Below are positions 18,281 through 26,435 of a stretch of 64,000 bases of DNA, piece after piece. The DNA comes from Stygiobacter sp043807765 (GTDB taxonomy: Bacteria > Bacteroidota > Ignavibacteria > Ignavibacteriales > Melioribacteraceae). The stretch covers positions 1-64,000 of the forward strand of contig JAZDFQ010000089.1 in assembly GCA_043807765.1 (NCBI GenBank), written 5' to 3'. The position numbers and the translations under genes are program-made. Under the pieces are notes generated by a model, which did no database searches, had not been told where the DNA came from, and saw nothing but the letters and a program-made list of their open reading frames with translations. How positions within the stretch are numbered: the stretch's first letter is position 1; each line of letters begins with the position of its first letter.

Positions 18281-19426
18281 ATGAAGAAACTTCTGGTTCT
18301 CGGCTCTACCGGTTCAATTGGCACAAGCACTTTAGATTTAGCTCGCTGCTTTAAAGATCAATTTGAAGTTGTAGGATTGAGCACAAACACCAGTATTGAT
18401 GAACTCGAGAAACAGATAGCAGAATTTAGCCCGATAGCTGTTGTAGTTAAGGATAAAGAGAAGGCTAAGCAGTTAAGAGAGCGAGTCGCCCATAAATGCG
18501 AAGTTCTTTCCGGTGATGATGGACTGCTTGAAATTACCAAGCGGGATAATTACGAAATACTAGTTACTGCATTAGTCGGTTTTGCCGGATTGGCTCCGAC
18601 AATTGAGGCAATTAAACTGAAGAAGCGTATTGCTCTTGCAAACAAAGAAACATTAGTTGTTGCCGGCGAGTTGATTATTAATCTCTGCAAAACTTACGGC
18701 GCAGAATTAATTCCGGTTGATTCCGAACATAGTGCCATCTTCCAATGTTTGGTCGGAGAAGATTCAAACCACATAAACAAAATAATTTTAACAGCATCCG
18801 GCGGTCCATTTTTAAGCAAAACAAAGGAAGAGTTAGCAAACGTAACTATTGAAGAAGCTCTAAATCATCCGAACTGGAAAATGGGAAATAAAATCACCAT
18901 TGACTCTGCTACTATGATGAACAAAGGCTTAGAAGTGATTGAAGCCTACTGGCTCTTTAATCTGCCAAAGGAAAAGATTGAAGTTGTTATTCACCCGCAA
19001 TCCATCATTCATTCAATAGTGGAGTTTACAGATGGCTCTTTGAAAGCGCAGCTAAGTTCGCCAAACATGAAATTGCCGATTCTTTACGCATTAACTTATC
19101 CGGAAAGGTTAACTTATACCGGCGTTCAAACGGACTTTAAAAAAATGAGCTCGCTCACCTTTTTTGAGCCCGATTTTGATAAATTTGTTTGCCTAAAAAT
19201 TGCATACGATTCAATTACTGAAGGCGGAACAGCGCCGGCTATTCTAAATGCGGCTAATGAGGTTGCTGTTGATAGATTTTTAAGCGGTAAGATTAAATTC
19301 ACGCAGATTCCGGATTTGATTCTGTCGGCTCTTAATGAAATTCCGGCCGAAAAAGAAATTGATTTGGCAAAAGTTGTAGATGCAGACTTGAGAGCGCGTG
19401 AGTTTCTAAATAAAAAAATTAATTAA
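18281..19426 (+). CDS. dxr: 1-deoxy-D-xylulose-5-phosphate reductoisomerase
   Basis: The 381-aa enzyme converts DXP to 2-C-methyl-D-erythritol 4-phosphate with NADPH, the second step of the MEP isoprenoid pathway. It shows the NADPH loop LGSTGSIGTSTLDL, the ANKETLV block, the metal/substrate residues PVDSEHSAIFQ, the TASGGPF segment, and the WKMGNKITIDSATMMNKGLE region. It is followed by rseP 11 bp downstream, a pairing common in bacteria. Confidence 0.98.
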   Translation: MKKLLVLGSTGSIGTSTLDLARCFKDQFEVVGLSTNTSIDELEKQIAEFSPIAVVVKDKEKAKQLRERVAHKCEVLSGDDGLLEITKRDNYEILVTALVGFAGLAPTIEAIKLKKRIALANKETLVVAGELIINLCKTYGAELIPVDSEHSAIFQCLVGEDSNHINKIILTASGGPFLSKTKEELANVTIEEALNHPNWKMGNKITIDSATMMNKGLEVIEAYWLFNLPKEKIEVVIHPQSIIHSIVEFTDGSLKAQLSSPNMKLPILYALTYPERLTYTGVQTDFKKMSSLTFFEPDFDKFVCLKIAYDSITEGGTAPAILNAANEVAVDRFLSGKIKFTQIPDLILSALNEIPAEKEIDLAKVVDADLRAREFLNKKIN

Positions 19427-19437
19427 AAGTAGGCTCT

Positions 19438-20793
19438 ATGGATTATATTATTTATTTCGTTTTAACAATAGCCATTCTGGTTTTCGTTCATGAATTCGGA
19501 CATTTTGCCGCGGCGAAACTTTCTAAAATGAGGGTGGACATTTTTGCAATCGGTTTCGGAAAGCGTCTTTTGGGCTGGAACAAACTAACCGGATTTACAT
19601 TTGGCGATCTTGCAAAAGATTTTGATGGAGAAGGAAACACAGATTACCGATTGTGTCTTTTGCCTTTGGGCGGCTATGTTAAAATTGCCGGTATGGTTGA
19701 TGAAAGCTTCGATACGAAGTTCTCTTCAGAAGAACCTAAACCTTACGAATTCCGCGCTAAATCTACTCCGGCAAAACTTTTTGTTATAACCGCCGGCGTA
19801 ATGATGAACCTTACTCTTGCATTCTTAATCTTTTGGGGAATCAATTTTTTCCAAGGCAAGCAGATTTATAAAACCACAACTATCTCCAGAGTTGAAAAAG
19901 GCAGCATAGCCGAGCAAGCCGGTTTTCAATCCTTAGATAAAATCATTTCAATCAACGATAAAAAAGTTAAAGACTGGGACGAGTTGGTAGAGAACTTAAT
20001 GCTAAAAAATTCCTCTGCCGATGCTAAAGTTAAAATTGAAAGAGCTGGAGAACAAAAATCATTAGACATCTCCCGCAAAACTTTAAATCAAGGATTGCAA
20101 AAAGGATTTTTCTTATATCCTTATCCGCTTCAACCTATTGTCGAAGGAGTGTTGCAGAACTCTCCGGCTCAAGATTCCGGCATAAAGAAGGGCGATATAA
20201 TTCTTTCTGTTGACAACATTTTTATTCGTGAAGGTGAAGAAGTAAATAAGATTGTTAAAGCCAACAAGGATAAGCATATTCCCATCACCTTACTTCGTGG
20301 TAGCGATACAGTCCGCGTTACAGTTAAACCAAGTTTAGAAGGCATAATCGGTATCTCACATATGACAGCATTCAGCGGCGATGTTGAATACCGCACTTAT
20401 GGAATTTTCGGCTCGATAACAAAAGCTGTAACCGATATCGGTCAATATACCGTGCTGACTTTGTCTACTTTGAAAAATGTTATCGTCGGAAAAACTGCTT
20501 TTAATCAAGCTTTCGGCGGACCGGTTAAGATCGCGCAAATAGCAGCAAAATCTGCCGATACCGGGATTACTTCTTTCATGTATTTCCTAGCGATGTTAAG
20601 CTTAAGCTTGGCTATCATTAACATTTTGCCATTTCCGGTTTTGGACGGCGGGCATTTCGTAATCATTCTTATTGAAGGATTGATTAAACGGGAAATTCCG
20701 ATAAAGATAAAAGTTGCCGTTCAGAACACCGGTTTTGTTTTGCTGTTGATGCTTATGGCATTTATTATTTACTCGGATATAATTAGTCTGTAA
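19438..20793 (+). CDS. rseP: Site-2 protease, RseP family
   Basis: This 451-aa intramembrane zinc protease has the first-helix site H18-E-F-G-H22, two PDZ domains (centred at about residues 155 and 240: KGSIAEQAGF and NSPAQDSGIKKGD), and the late-helix motif NILPFPVLDGGH. RseP cuts anti-sigma factors after a first periplasmic cleavage. The window has two ECF loci with membrane-anchored anti-sigma or anti-sigma-like proteins that could be clients; that link is inference. It sits in the dxr operon. Confidence 0.96.
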   Translation: MDYIIYFVLTIAILVFVHEFGHFAAAKLSKMRVDIFAIGFGKRLLGWNKLTGFTFGDLAKDFDGEGNTDYRLCLLPLGGYVKIAGMVDESFDTKFSSEEPKPYEFRAKSTPAKLFVITAGVMMNLTLAFLIFWGINFFQGKQIYKTTTISRVEKGSIAEQAGFQSLDKIISINDKKVKDWDELVENLMLKNSSADAKVKIERAGEQKSLDISRKTLNQGLQKGFFLYPYPLQPIVEGVLQNSPAQDSGIKKGDIILSVDNIFIREGEEVNKIVKANKDKHIPITLLRGSDTVRVTVKPSLEGIIGISHMTAFSGDVEYRTYGIFGSITKAVTDIGQYTVLTLSTLKNVIVGKTAFNQAFGGPVKIAQIAAKSADTGITSFMYFLAMLSLSLAIINILPFPVLDGGHFVIILIEGLIKREIPIKIKVAVQNTGFVLLLMLMAFIIYSDIISL

Positions 20794-20798
20794 AATTT

Positions 20799-20888
20799 GT
20801 CATTCTGATCCCGCCAACGGCGGGTGAAGAATCTCTTAGATAACTACATAGAGATATTTCGTCCCATAAATCGGGACTCAATATGACA
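20799..20888. repeat. Dispersed inverted-repeat element, family A (copy 1)
   Basis: The element has TGTCAT/ATGACA ends and two internal hairpins (CCCGCcaacgGCGGG and TCCC...GGGA). Its GGTGAAGAATCTC and GAGATATTTCGTCCC words recur at 44929-45018. It lies right after rseP. The rest of the 351-bp gap up to 21144 holds a nested hairpin at 20937-20968 (AATCACC/GGTGATT inside GCGGT/ACCGC) and the family B element below; no gene is seen there. Confidence 0.85.
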
Positions 20889-21058
20889 AGCATTATTTAG
20901 AAACTCTCTCAATAGCTCTTTGAGTTGCTTTGTGTTGCGGTAATCACCTTTGGTGATTTAAGAACCGCTCTTGTTTCGGCTCTATTTTTCGAAGCACGCA
21001 CAAAGCTACTTAAACTAATCAGCTGCTGAGGGAGTTTTTCATTTTAAACAAAAGTATT

Positions 21059-21120
21059 AACCGCAGAGACACAAAGGCGCAAAGTAGTTTTAAACTTTGC
21101 ATCTCGGCGACTTTGCGGTT
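21059..21120. repeat. Dispersed inverted-repeat element, family B (copy 1)
   Basis: An imperfect inverted repeat of the type AACCGCAGAGACACAAAGG ... CTTTGCATCTCGGCGACTTTGCGGTT in two arms. A related element lies at 45981-46022. It ends 24 bp before the start of the TonB receptor gene and would form a strong hairpin in that leader. An open frame from 21097 runs through it, but the receptor's own ribosome site makes 21145 the likelier start. Confidence 0.75.
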
Positions 21121-21144
21121 TGTCTTAAAGAAGAAGGAATCTAC

Positions 21145-22959
21145 ATGAAGCTTAGTCTTACTGCTTTCACTTTGTTTTTTATCGTATCTCTTTTAACAGC
21201 ACAAGAAAAGATTTACAACATGGATGAAATTGTAATTTCATCCGGAAGAATGCCGATAACGTTTTCCAATCTTTCCAGAGACGTTTCTGTGTTAACCTCC
21301 CAAGAAATTAAGAATCTACCGGTCAGCAACATTCAAGATTTACTGAAATATGTAAGCGGTGTTGATCTCCGCGCTCGCGGAACAGAGGGCGCGCAAGCAG
21401 ATATTTCAATACGCGGCGGCTCTTTTGAGCAAACGCTAGTACTGGTTGATGGAGTAAAGCTAAGCGACCCACAAACCGGGCATCATAATTTGAATTTGCC
21501 AATCTCAATAGATGCGATTGAACGAATTGAAGTGTTAAAGGGGCAAGGCGCAAGAATATTCGGCGCAAACGCATTCAGCGGCGCTGTAAACATCATTACA
21601 AAGAAACGAAATTCAAACACACTAACTCTTTCTTCTCTTGGTGGGCAACGCGGTTTGTATGAATTGAATGCCTTCGGCTCAGCTCCAATTGGTGCTCTCG
21701 GCAGCAATATTTCTTTTTCGAAAAGAAAATCGGACGGATACAGACATAACACCAATTTTGAAAACACAAGTTTTTCGATAGGAGAAAATATTTCGCTTGG
21801 AGAAAATCAGCTTAATTTTTTATATGGTTATATTGACAAAAACTTTGGAGCCAACAGTTTTTACTCTTCTCTTTTTCCGAATCAATTTGAAAGAACCATT
21901 ACTAGAATTGCAAACATTTCCGCCGAAATTCCACTTGGCCAGCTCCAGCTTTCGCCAAAAATATTTTACAGAAATAATTTCGACGATTATCACCTCGATT
22001 ATCTTCGTCCCGACTGGAACCACAACACTCACCGGAATGAATCGTTCGGTGGAGAGATGCAAACATCTTTGACTTCTAGGTTTGGAACTACTTTTTTCGG
22101 CGGAGAATTTGGAAGAGACGAAATTCGGAGCTCAAATTTAGGAGCGCACTCAAGAACAAAGAGCGGATTTTATGCCGAGCAGTTATTCCATCCGGCAGCC
22201 AATGTTTCTATTTCAGCCGGAATGTTTGCGTACAATTACTCATCAATAGGATGGAAATTTTGGCCCGGCTTTGATGTAAGCTATTTCGCAACTGAAGAAT
22301 TGAAACTGTTTGGGTCTGTTGGCAAAGCATTTCGGCTTCCGACATTCACCGAACTTTATTATGTAAGTCCCGCCAACATGGGAAATGTAAATTTGGTGTA
22401 CGAGCAAACCACAAATTATGAAGTTGGTCTATCTTACACGCAAAACATCTTTCGTGCGAGCGGTAGTGTGTTCGTCAAAGATGGAAAAGACTTAATTGAT
22501 TGGGTCCGCGCTAAAAATACCGATCCGTGGCGCGTCGAAAATGTTTCTAATCTAACTACGATTGGAACCGAGCTAAACTTTAATTTGCGAGTTAGCCAAC
22601 TGATCGAGTCATCACCAGTTACAGATATAAACATCAGTTACGTTTATTTGTCCTCGGATAGAGAAACCGGAAAGTATGAATCGAAATATTTACTGGATCA
22701 TCTTCGTCATCAGTTGGTTATTGGATTAAACAACAATCTTCCTTTCGGATTGAAGCAAAGCTGGGTTCTTCGTTATGAAGAGAGAGAGAACATTACTTCT
22801 CATTTCATTGCAGACTCGCAAATTTCAATTCAACTAGAAATGTTCGAATTATTTTTGCGTGCTTCAAATCTGTTTAATACTTCCTATTTCGATATACCGG
22901 GAATTCCTTTGCCGGGAAGATGGGTAAGCGCGGGAATAAAGTTTAGAATTGAAAATTGA
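21145..22959 (+). CDS. TonB-dependent outer membrane receptor (BtuB-like)
   Basis: The start at ATG 21145 is preceded by AAGGAAT and opens a signal peptide (MKLSLTAFTLFFIVSLLTAQ). The plug domain follows at residues about 25-135, with a likely TonB box near MDEIVISSGR, then the plug signatures DLLKYVSGVDLRARG, DISIRGGSFEQTLVLVDG and IERIEVLKGQGARIFG. The rest is a 22-strand-type barrel ending in an aromatic-containing C-terminus. At 604 aa it is the size of the vitamin B12/cobamide receptor group, but the substrate is not certain. TonB is encoded convergently 66 bp away. Confidence 0.92.
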   Translation: MKLSLTAFTLFFIVSLLTAQEKIYNMDEIVISSGRMPITFSNLSRDVSVLTSQEIKNLPVSNIQDLLKYVSGVDLRARGTEGAQADISIRGGSFEQTLVLVDGVKLSDPQTGHHNLNLPISIDAIERIEVLKGQGARIFGANAFSGAVNIITKKRNSNTLTLSSLGGQRGLYELNAFGSAPIGALGSNISFSKRKSDGYRHNTNFENTSFSIGENISLGENQLNFLYGYIDKNFGANSFYSSLFPNQFERTITRIANISAEIPLGQLQLSPKIFYRNNFDDYHLDYLRPDWNHNTHRNESFGGEMQTSLTSRFGTTFFGGEFGRDEIRSSNLGAHSRTKSGFYAEQLFHPAANVSISAGMFAYNYSSIGWKFWPGFDVSYFATEELKLFGSVGKAFRLPTFTELYYVSPANMGNVNLVYEQTTNYEVGLSYTQNIFRASGSVFVKDGKDLIDWVRAKNTDPWRVENVSNLTTIGTELNFNLRVSQLIESSPVTDINISYVYLSSDRETGKYESKYLLDHLRHQLVIGLNNNLPFGLKQSWVLRYEERENITSHFIADSQISIQLEMFELFLRASNLFNTSYFDIPGIPLPGRWVSAGIKFRIEN

Positions 22960-23025
22960 GAATGGAAAATTTTGCAAGAGCATTTGCCAAGCGTGCAAAG
23001 TACATACTTTACATTTCCGTTTTGT

Positions 23026-23715
23026 TTAGTTCGGTCGGAACGAAACGGGAATTGTTAGTTGAACTTTAAGCGTTTTGCCGTTTTTCTTTCCGGGTCTAAA
23101 CCGTGTACTCTTTACAACCCACAAAGCTTCTTCATCGCAGCCGTAGCCAAGACCCTTAACAATCTCGGCGCGTGTTACTTCCCCATTTTCATTTATGAAC
23201 GCTTTAACCAAAACTTTGCCAACAATTCCTTCGCGTCTTGCTTGTTCCGGATAATTGACATTCTGCTGCATCTTTTCAATTCCGCCAAATGGTTCGGGCA
23301 TCATATCAACTGCAACGTAATAAGTTTCGTCAACCGTTTCCGGTTTTTTCTCAACCGGCTTGGGCGCTTCAACTTTTACGTTGCCAACTTCGGAAGAACC
23401 TTTCGGCACTTCAAACTCTGTTGTTTCTTCCCCTTTTTTTGCGGCTTTTAGATTTCCAAATGTTGGTTTTGCCGATGCAACAACCTGAGGTTCGTTAGGA
23501 ATTATTGAAGGTGGCGGACCAAGATCAACATAAGTTATAATCTGGAGTTTTTCCGTTGCTTTGATTTCTTCTTCTTTGGGGAATGAAATAAGATATACAA
23601 CCACGACTAACAAATGAATGATTATAGCGCCCGCTACACCAATAACATAGTTTTTGGGATAGATTTTCTTTAACTCAAATGCACCGTAAATATTATTATC
23701 GGAAGTTGGTTTCAT
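23026..23715 (-). CDS. tonB: Energy transducer TonB
   Basis: The 229-aa protein has a short cytoplasmic start, one membrane helix (about residues 23-47, VIGVAGAIIIHLLVVVVYLISF in part), a proline/glutamate-rich spacer (KVEAPKPVEKKPET) and a TonB C-terminal domain (about 145-229: YPEQARREGIVGKVLVKAFI, then RFRPGKKNGK). Its histidine within the membrane helix is the one conserved in TonB. It should couple the proton-motive force, via ExbB/ExbD encoded elsewhere, to the neighbouring receptor. Confidence 0.93.
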   Translation of the reverse strand: MKPTSDNNIYGAFELKKIYPKNYVIGVAGAIIIHLLVVVVYLISFPKEEEIKATEKLQIITYVDLGPPPSIIPNEPQVVASAKPTFGNLKAAKKGEETTEFEVPKGSSEVGNVKVEAPKPVEKKPETVDETYYVAVDMMPEPFGGIEKMQQNVNYPEQARREGIVGKVLVKAFINENGEVTRAEIVKGLGYGCDEEALWVVKSTRFRPGKKNGKTLKVQLTIPVSFRPN

Positions 23716-23808
23716 TAAGAACTTATTTCACGCGTTAATTCATATTCAAAATTAGCTTAAAGTTAGATACGATGCGGCACATTCGCAATTGAGGCACTTG
23801 CAGAATTA

Positions 23809-24201
23809 CTAATTCTTCTGAAGGTTTATCGCCGAATTATCCTTGCTCACATTTCCATCCTTAAACAATAGCGGAAGGTCAATTTGCATTGCGGTTTTTA
23901 CACCATCTTTAACACCGGGAAGAAATATTGTAGAGCGAACTGCATCTATCACAGATTTATCAAGCTTTGGATTTAACGGCTTAACTATACGGTAAGATTT
24001 AACTTCCCCCTTCTCATTTATCACTATACGAACTACTACATGCCCCTCTACCTTAGCTTTAATCAGCTCCTCATCATAGACAATCTTAGAAACAAGTGCA
24101 TTGTAACCACCGAACGGCCTTGGTGTGATTAGTTTTATCTGCTGAGCATTAATTAACGCAGCACTAAAGAAAACGAAAAGGATATAAATCGATTTTTTCA
24201 T
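23809..24201 (-). CDS. Exported single TonB C-terminal-domain protein
   Basis: The likely start is ATG 24201, which opens a signal peptide (MKKSIYILFVFFSAALINAQ); an ATG at 24231 would add ten residues. The mature protein is almost only one TonB_C-like fold (VEGHVVVRIVINEKGEVKSYRI ... FLPGVKDGVKTAM, in overlapping segments). It lacks the inner-membrane anchor and the spacer, so it cannot transmit energy as TonB does. It is one of three such exported proteins here. Its role is unknown. Confidence 0.75.
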   Translation of the reverse strand: MKKSIYILFVFFSAALINAQQIKLITPRPFGGYNALVSKIVYDEELIKAKVEGHVVVRIVINEKGEVKSYRIVKPLNPKLDKSVIDAVRSTIFLPGVKDGVKTAMQIDLPLLFKDGNVSKDNSAINLQKN

Positions 24202-24236
24202 TTGAGTTCGGAGCTTATAGTGAGTGATCATTGTTC

Positions 24237-24330
24237 GTCATTTCGAACTTGCCCCGCGTTTTTCGCGGGGCGTGGTCGAGAAATGAATATTCTTTCTTTA
24301 GTTACATGCCTCGACTCCGCTCGGCATGAC
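24237..24330. repeat. Dispersed hairpin element with GTCAT/ATGAC ends, family A-like
   Basis: The element has GTCAT and ATGAC ends and two internal hairpins: a perfect 8-bp stem GCCCCGCG/CGCGGGGC at 24251-24271 and ATGCC/GGCAT at 24306-24327. It separates two exported TonB_C-domain genes and resembles the other GTCAT-ended elements in the window in plan more than in sequence. Confidence 0.7.
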
Positions 24331-24381
24331 AGAAACCCAGCAGAATTATCCTTAGCAGTGACTATGGTTTAATAAAATTTA

Positions 24382-24741
24382 TTAAAACGTGATCGGGATG
24401 ATTACTCTTTTCTTAGCCTTAACGCCGGCTTTTGTACCGGGATTAAACTTTACTGCGCGGACTGCTTTTATAGCGGCAGAATCGCAAGCCGGATGCAATG
24501 CTTTGTAAATGCTTGTTGCTAATATAGCTCCGGTTGAATCAACCGTAACCATTACTTGTACATCACCCTTTATATTTTTGCCCTTTATTTCATCCGGATA
24601 AACTACTTTCTTTGCAACTGCCGCCATACCGCCAACCGGCAGTGGAGATTTATCGCCAGGCTTTTGTGCATAACTAAAACTGCTAACCCCAATTAAAACC
24701 GCGAGAGCGAAAAGAAAAATGGCTTTTACTGATTTCATCAA
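24382..24741 (-). CDS. Small exported TonB C-terminal-domain protein
   Basis: The 119-aa protein has a signal peptide (MMKSVKAIFLFALAVLIGVSSFSYAQ) followed by a single TonB_C-like domain: VYPDEIKGKNIKGDVQVMVT, then AIKAVRAVKFNPGTKAGV and RVIIPITF. There is no anchor or proline-rich spacer. It is a separate transcription unit, because a terminator at 24822-24846 ends the upstream operon. Its function is unknown; it may be a paralogue of the 23809-24201 protein. Confidence 0.75.
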   Translation of the reverse strand: MMKSVKAIFLFALAVLIGVSSFSYAQKPGDKSPLPVGGMAAVAKKVVYPDEIKGKNIKGDVQVMVTVDSTGAILATSIYKALHPACDSAAIKAVRAVKFNPGTKAGVKAKKRVIIPITF

Positions 24742-24821
24742 TTACCTCGTTTGTTTTGTGGTTTAGAAAAACTTGGGGCAAACATATTTATCAAATGAAT
24801 ACAAAGCAATCCAAAAACAGA

Positions 24822-24846
24822 TAAAAAAGCGGACCGGAGTCCGCTT
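24822..24846 (-). terminator. Rho-independent terminator of the ECF/TPR/TonB_C operon
   Basis: A perfect 8-bp stem (AAGCGGAC/GTCCGCTT) with a 4-nt loop is followed, on the minus strand, by a run of six Ts. It lies just after the stop of the triple TonB_C gene. Confidence 0.9.
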
Positions 24847-24869
24847 GGCAAACCATGTATTAGTTCTGA

Positions 24870-25943
24870 TTACTTCTCAAAATCTTTTAATTCAAAATCT
24901 ACGCAAATTATTGAACCGGATTTTATTTCAGCATTCGCCGGAATTGATTTACCTTTTAATCTAGCTTTGCTTAAAGATTTCTTATTTGCTTCGTAAGTCT
25001 TTTCCCAATTTTTTGTTAGCTCGTCAACAGCGGCTTTATTAAGTATTTCCTTATCACTTTTATAGATTTCAGTTTTTACGAGCTTGCCCGTTGCATCATC
25101 AAGAAATACTTTAACCAATACTTGTCCTTCTATTTTATTTTCAATTGCTTCTCTTGGATAGCTCTTATTGTTTGCACCAACCAGAATAACCATAAAATAT
25201 TCTCTTTCATCAGGATCCTTCACACCTTCAAGAGCAAATCTGTACGGCAGTACAATCCAAACAGCAATTGGTTTTCCACCTTGCAATGCTGGTGTGAATT
25301 TCGATTTCATTGCCGCATCAACAGCCGGCTGATTAAACAATTCATTCTGGCTTTTTATAACTACTGCCTTTTTAGGATTTCCTTCTTTATCAATAAGAAC
25401 CTTTACAAAAGCTTTCCCGGTTATTTTATTCTTTTTAGCTTCTTCGGGATAGTCTGGAGTTGTGGCTTCAACCATTTCGGGAAGTTTCTCAACTTCTTGG
25501 AAAGTGTTCATATCTGGATCAGTTTCGTTATCGGGCGTTTTTAAGGTTGTATCTGATTTTTTCTCTTTGTCATCTAACTTGAAAGATATTGGGATAACAA
25601 CCCAAGTCTGTACTTTCTTATTGTCTTTAGAAATGCCGGGAGAGAATTTTGTTTTAACAATAGCATCAACTGCAGCCATTATCAAACTTTCGTGATCACT
25701 TTTAAGAATTTTGGTATTTACAACATTTCCCTTTTCACTTATTAGTGCCTCAACATAAACTTTCCCCTCAATACCGGCAAGCTTTGCTAATTGCGGGTAT
25801 TCCGGTTGGATTGGTGAAATTGGTTTCGGGTATTCTTTTAACTCTTCCCAGTTGCCTTTATCCGCTTTTATCTTTTTATCTTTTTGCTGAGCTATTCCTA
25901 CGGAAAAGCAGAGCAGAACAATCAACATAATTTTTAGTTTCAT
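24870..25943 (-). CDS. Exported protein with three tandem TonB C-terminal domains
   Basis: The 357-aa protein has a signal peptide (MKLKIMLIVLLCFSVGIAQ) and three successive TonB_C-like modules at about residues 40-130, 155-240 and 250-350. Each has the pattern YPxxAxxxxIxGxVxVxxxIxxxGxxxxxxIxKS ... A(V)DA..K.(K)F.P; for example YPQLAKLAGIEGKVYVEAL, YPEEAKKNKITGKAFVKVL and YPREAIENKIEGQVLVKVF. Linkers are charged. It has no membrane anchor. It is the last gene of an ECF sigma operon, so it is probably induced by an envelope signal and acts in the periplasm. No known function fits exactly. Confidence 0.82.
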   Translation of the reverse strand: MKLKIMLIVLLCFSVGIAQQKDKKIKADKGNWEELKEYPKPISPIQPEYPQLAKLAGIEGKVYVEALISEKGNVVNTKILKSDHESLIMAAVDAIVKTKFSPGISKDNKKVQTWVVIPISFKLDDKEKKSDTTLKTPDNETDPDMNTFQEVEKLPEMVEATTPDYPEEAKKNKITGKAFVKVLIDKEGNPKKAVVIKSQNELFNQPAVDAAMKSKFTPALQGGKPIAVWIVLPYRFALEGVKDPDEREYFMVILVGANNKSYPREAIENKIEGQVLVKVFLDDATGKLVKTEIYKSDKEILNKAAVDELTKNWEKTYEANKKSLSKARLKGKSIPANAEIKSGSIICVDFELKDFEK

Positions 25944-25951
25944 TTTATACC

Positions 25952-26425
25952 TCAGCTTTGCGGTGTTACAACCACCGTTTTAACTTGTACGTATTGTCCT
26001 TGCACATCAACTTGAGGCAAGGCGTTTATTAGCATATTGATTTTTTGATTCTGCTCGCTAACCTCGCGCGTTAAGTCAACGAACTGAACTTTGTATTCTT
26101 CCGACTTAGAGTAAAAGAAAATTGAGAACGCCAGAAGTATTATTGAGAATGAGTAGGCAATTGCTGTAAAAATTTTGTGATTAAAAAAGCCGCTTTCAGA
26201 TTTTTGGCTTTGCTTTGATACTCCTTTAAATATTTTTTCTTCAAGAGATAGAGGAAACTCATCCATAGAACCGGCAAGAGCGGCGTTCAAAGTGTTCATC
26301 TTCCTAAAATATTCGCGTGCTTCTTCATTAATTCCGAGCGATGAAAAGAGGAGTGATTCTTTTCCCTTTTCGAGCTCGTTATCAAAATATTTATCTATAA
26401 GATTTATTAATTCTTTCGTTTCCAT
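25952..26425 (-). CDS. Single-pass membrane protein, possible anti-sigma factor without zinc finger
   Basis: I choose ATG 26425 because AGAGG lies six bases upstream; an ATG two codons earlier (26431) is an alternative. The 157-aa protein has a helical N-terminal cytoplasmic part (ELINLIDKYFDNELEKGKE), a membrane helix (IFTAIAYSFSIILLAFSIFFY) and a short periplasmic coiled coil. The DxYFDxELxxxE-like start resembles the anti-sigma domain helix, but His/Cys zinc ligands are missing. Its place after the ECF sigma and TPR genes fits an anti-sigma role; this is inference. Confidence 0.65.
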   Translation of the reverse strand: METKELINLIDKYFDNELEKGKESLLFSSLGINEEAREYFRKMNTLNAALAGSMDEFPLSLEEKIFKGVSKQSQKSESGFFNHKIFTAIAYSFSIILLAFSIFFYSKSEEYKVQFVDLTREVSEQNQKINMLINALPQVDVQGQYVQVKTVVVTPQS

Positions 26426-26435
26426 GATCATCCTC

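Noticed and set aside
21097..21144. Longer N-terminus for the TonB receptor
   Set aside because: The extra 16 codons lie mostly in a family B repeat and lack a ribosome site; ATG 21145 has AAGGAAT and starts the signal peptide.
23809..24741. Classical TonB proteins
   Set aside because: These exported proteins have signal peptides directly followed by the C-terminal domain, without the anchor helix and spacer.
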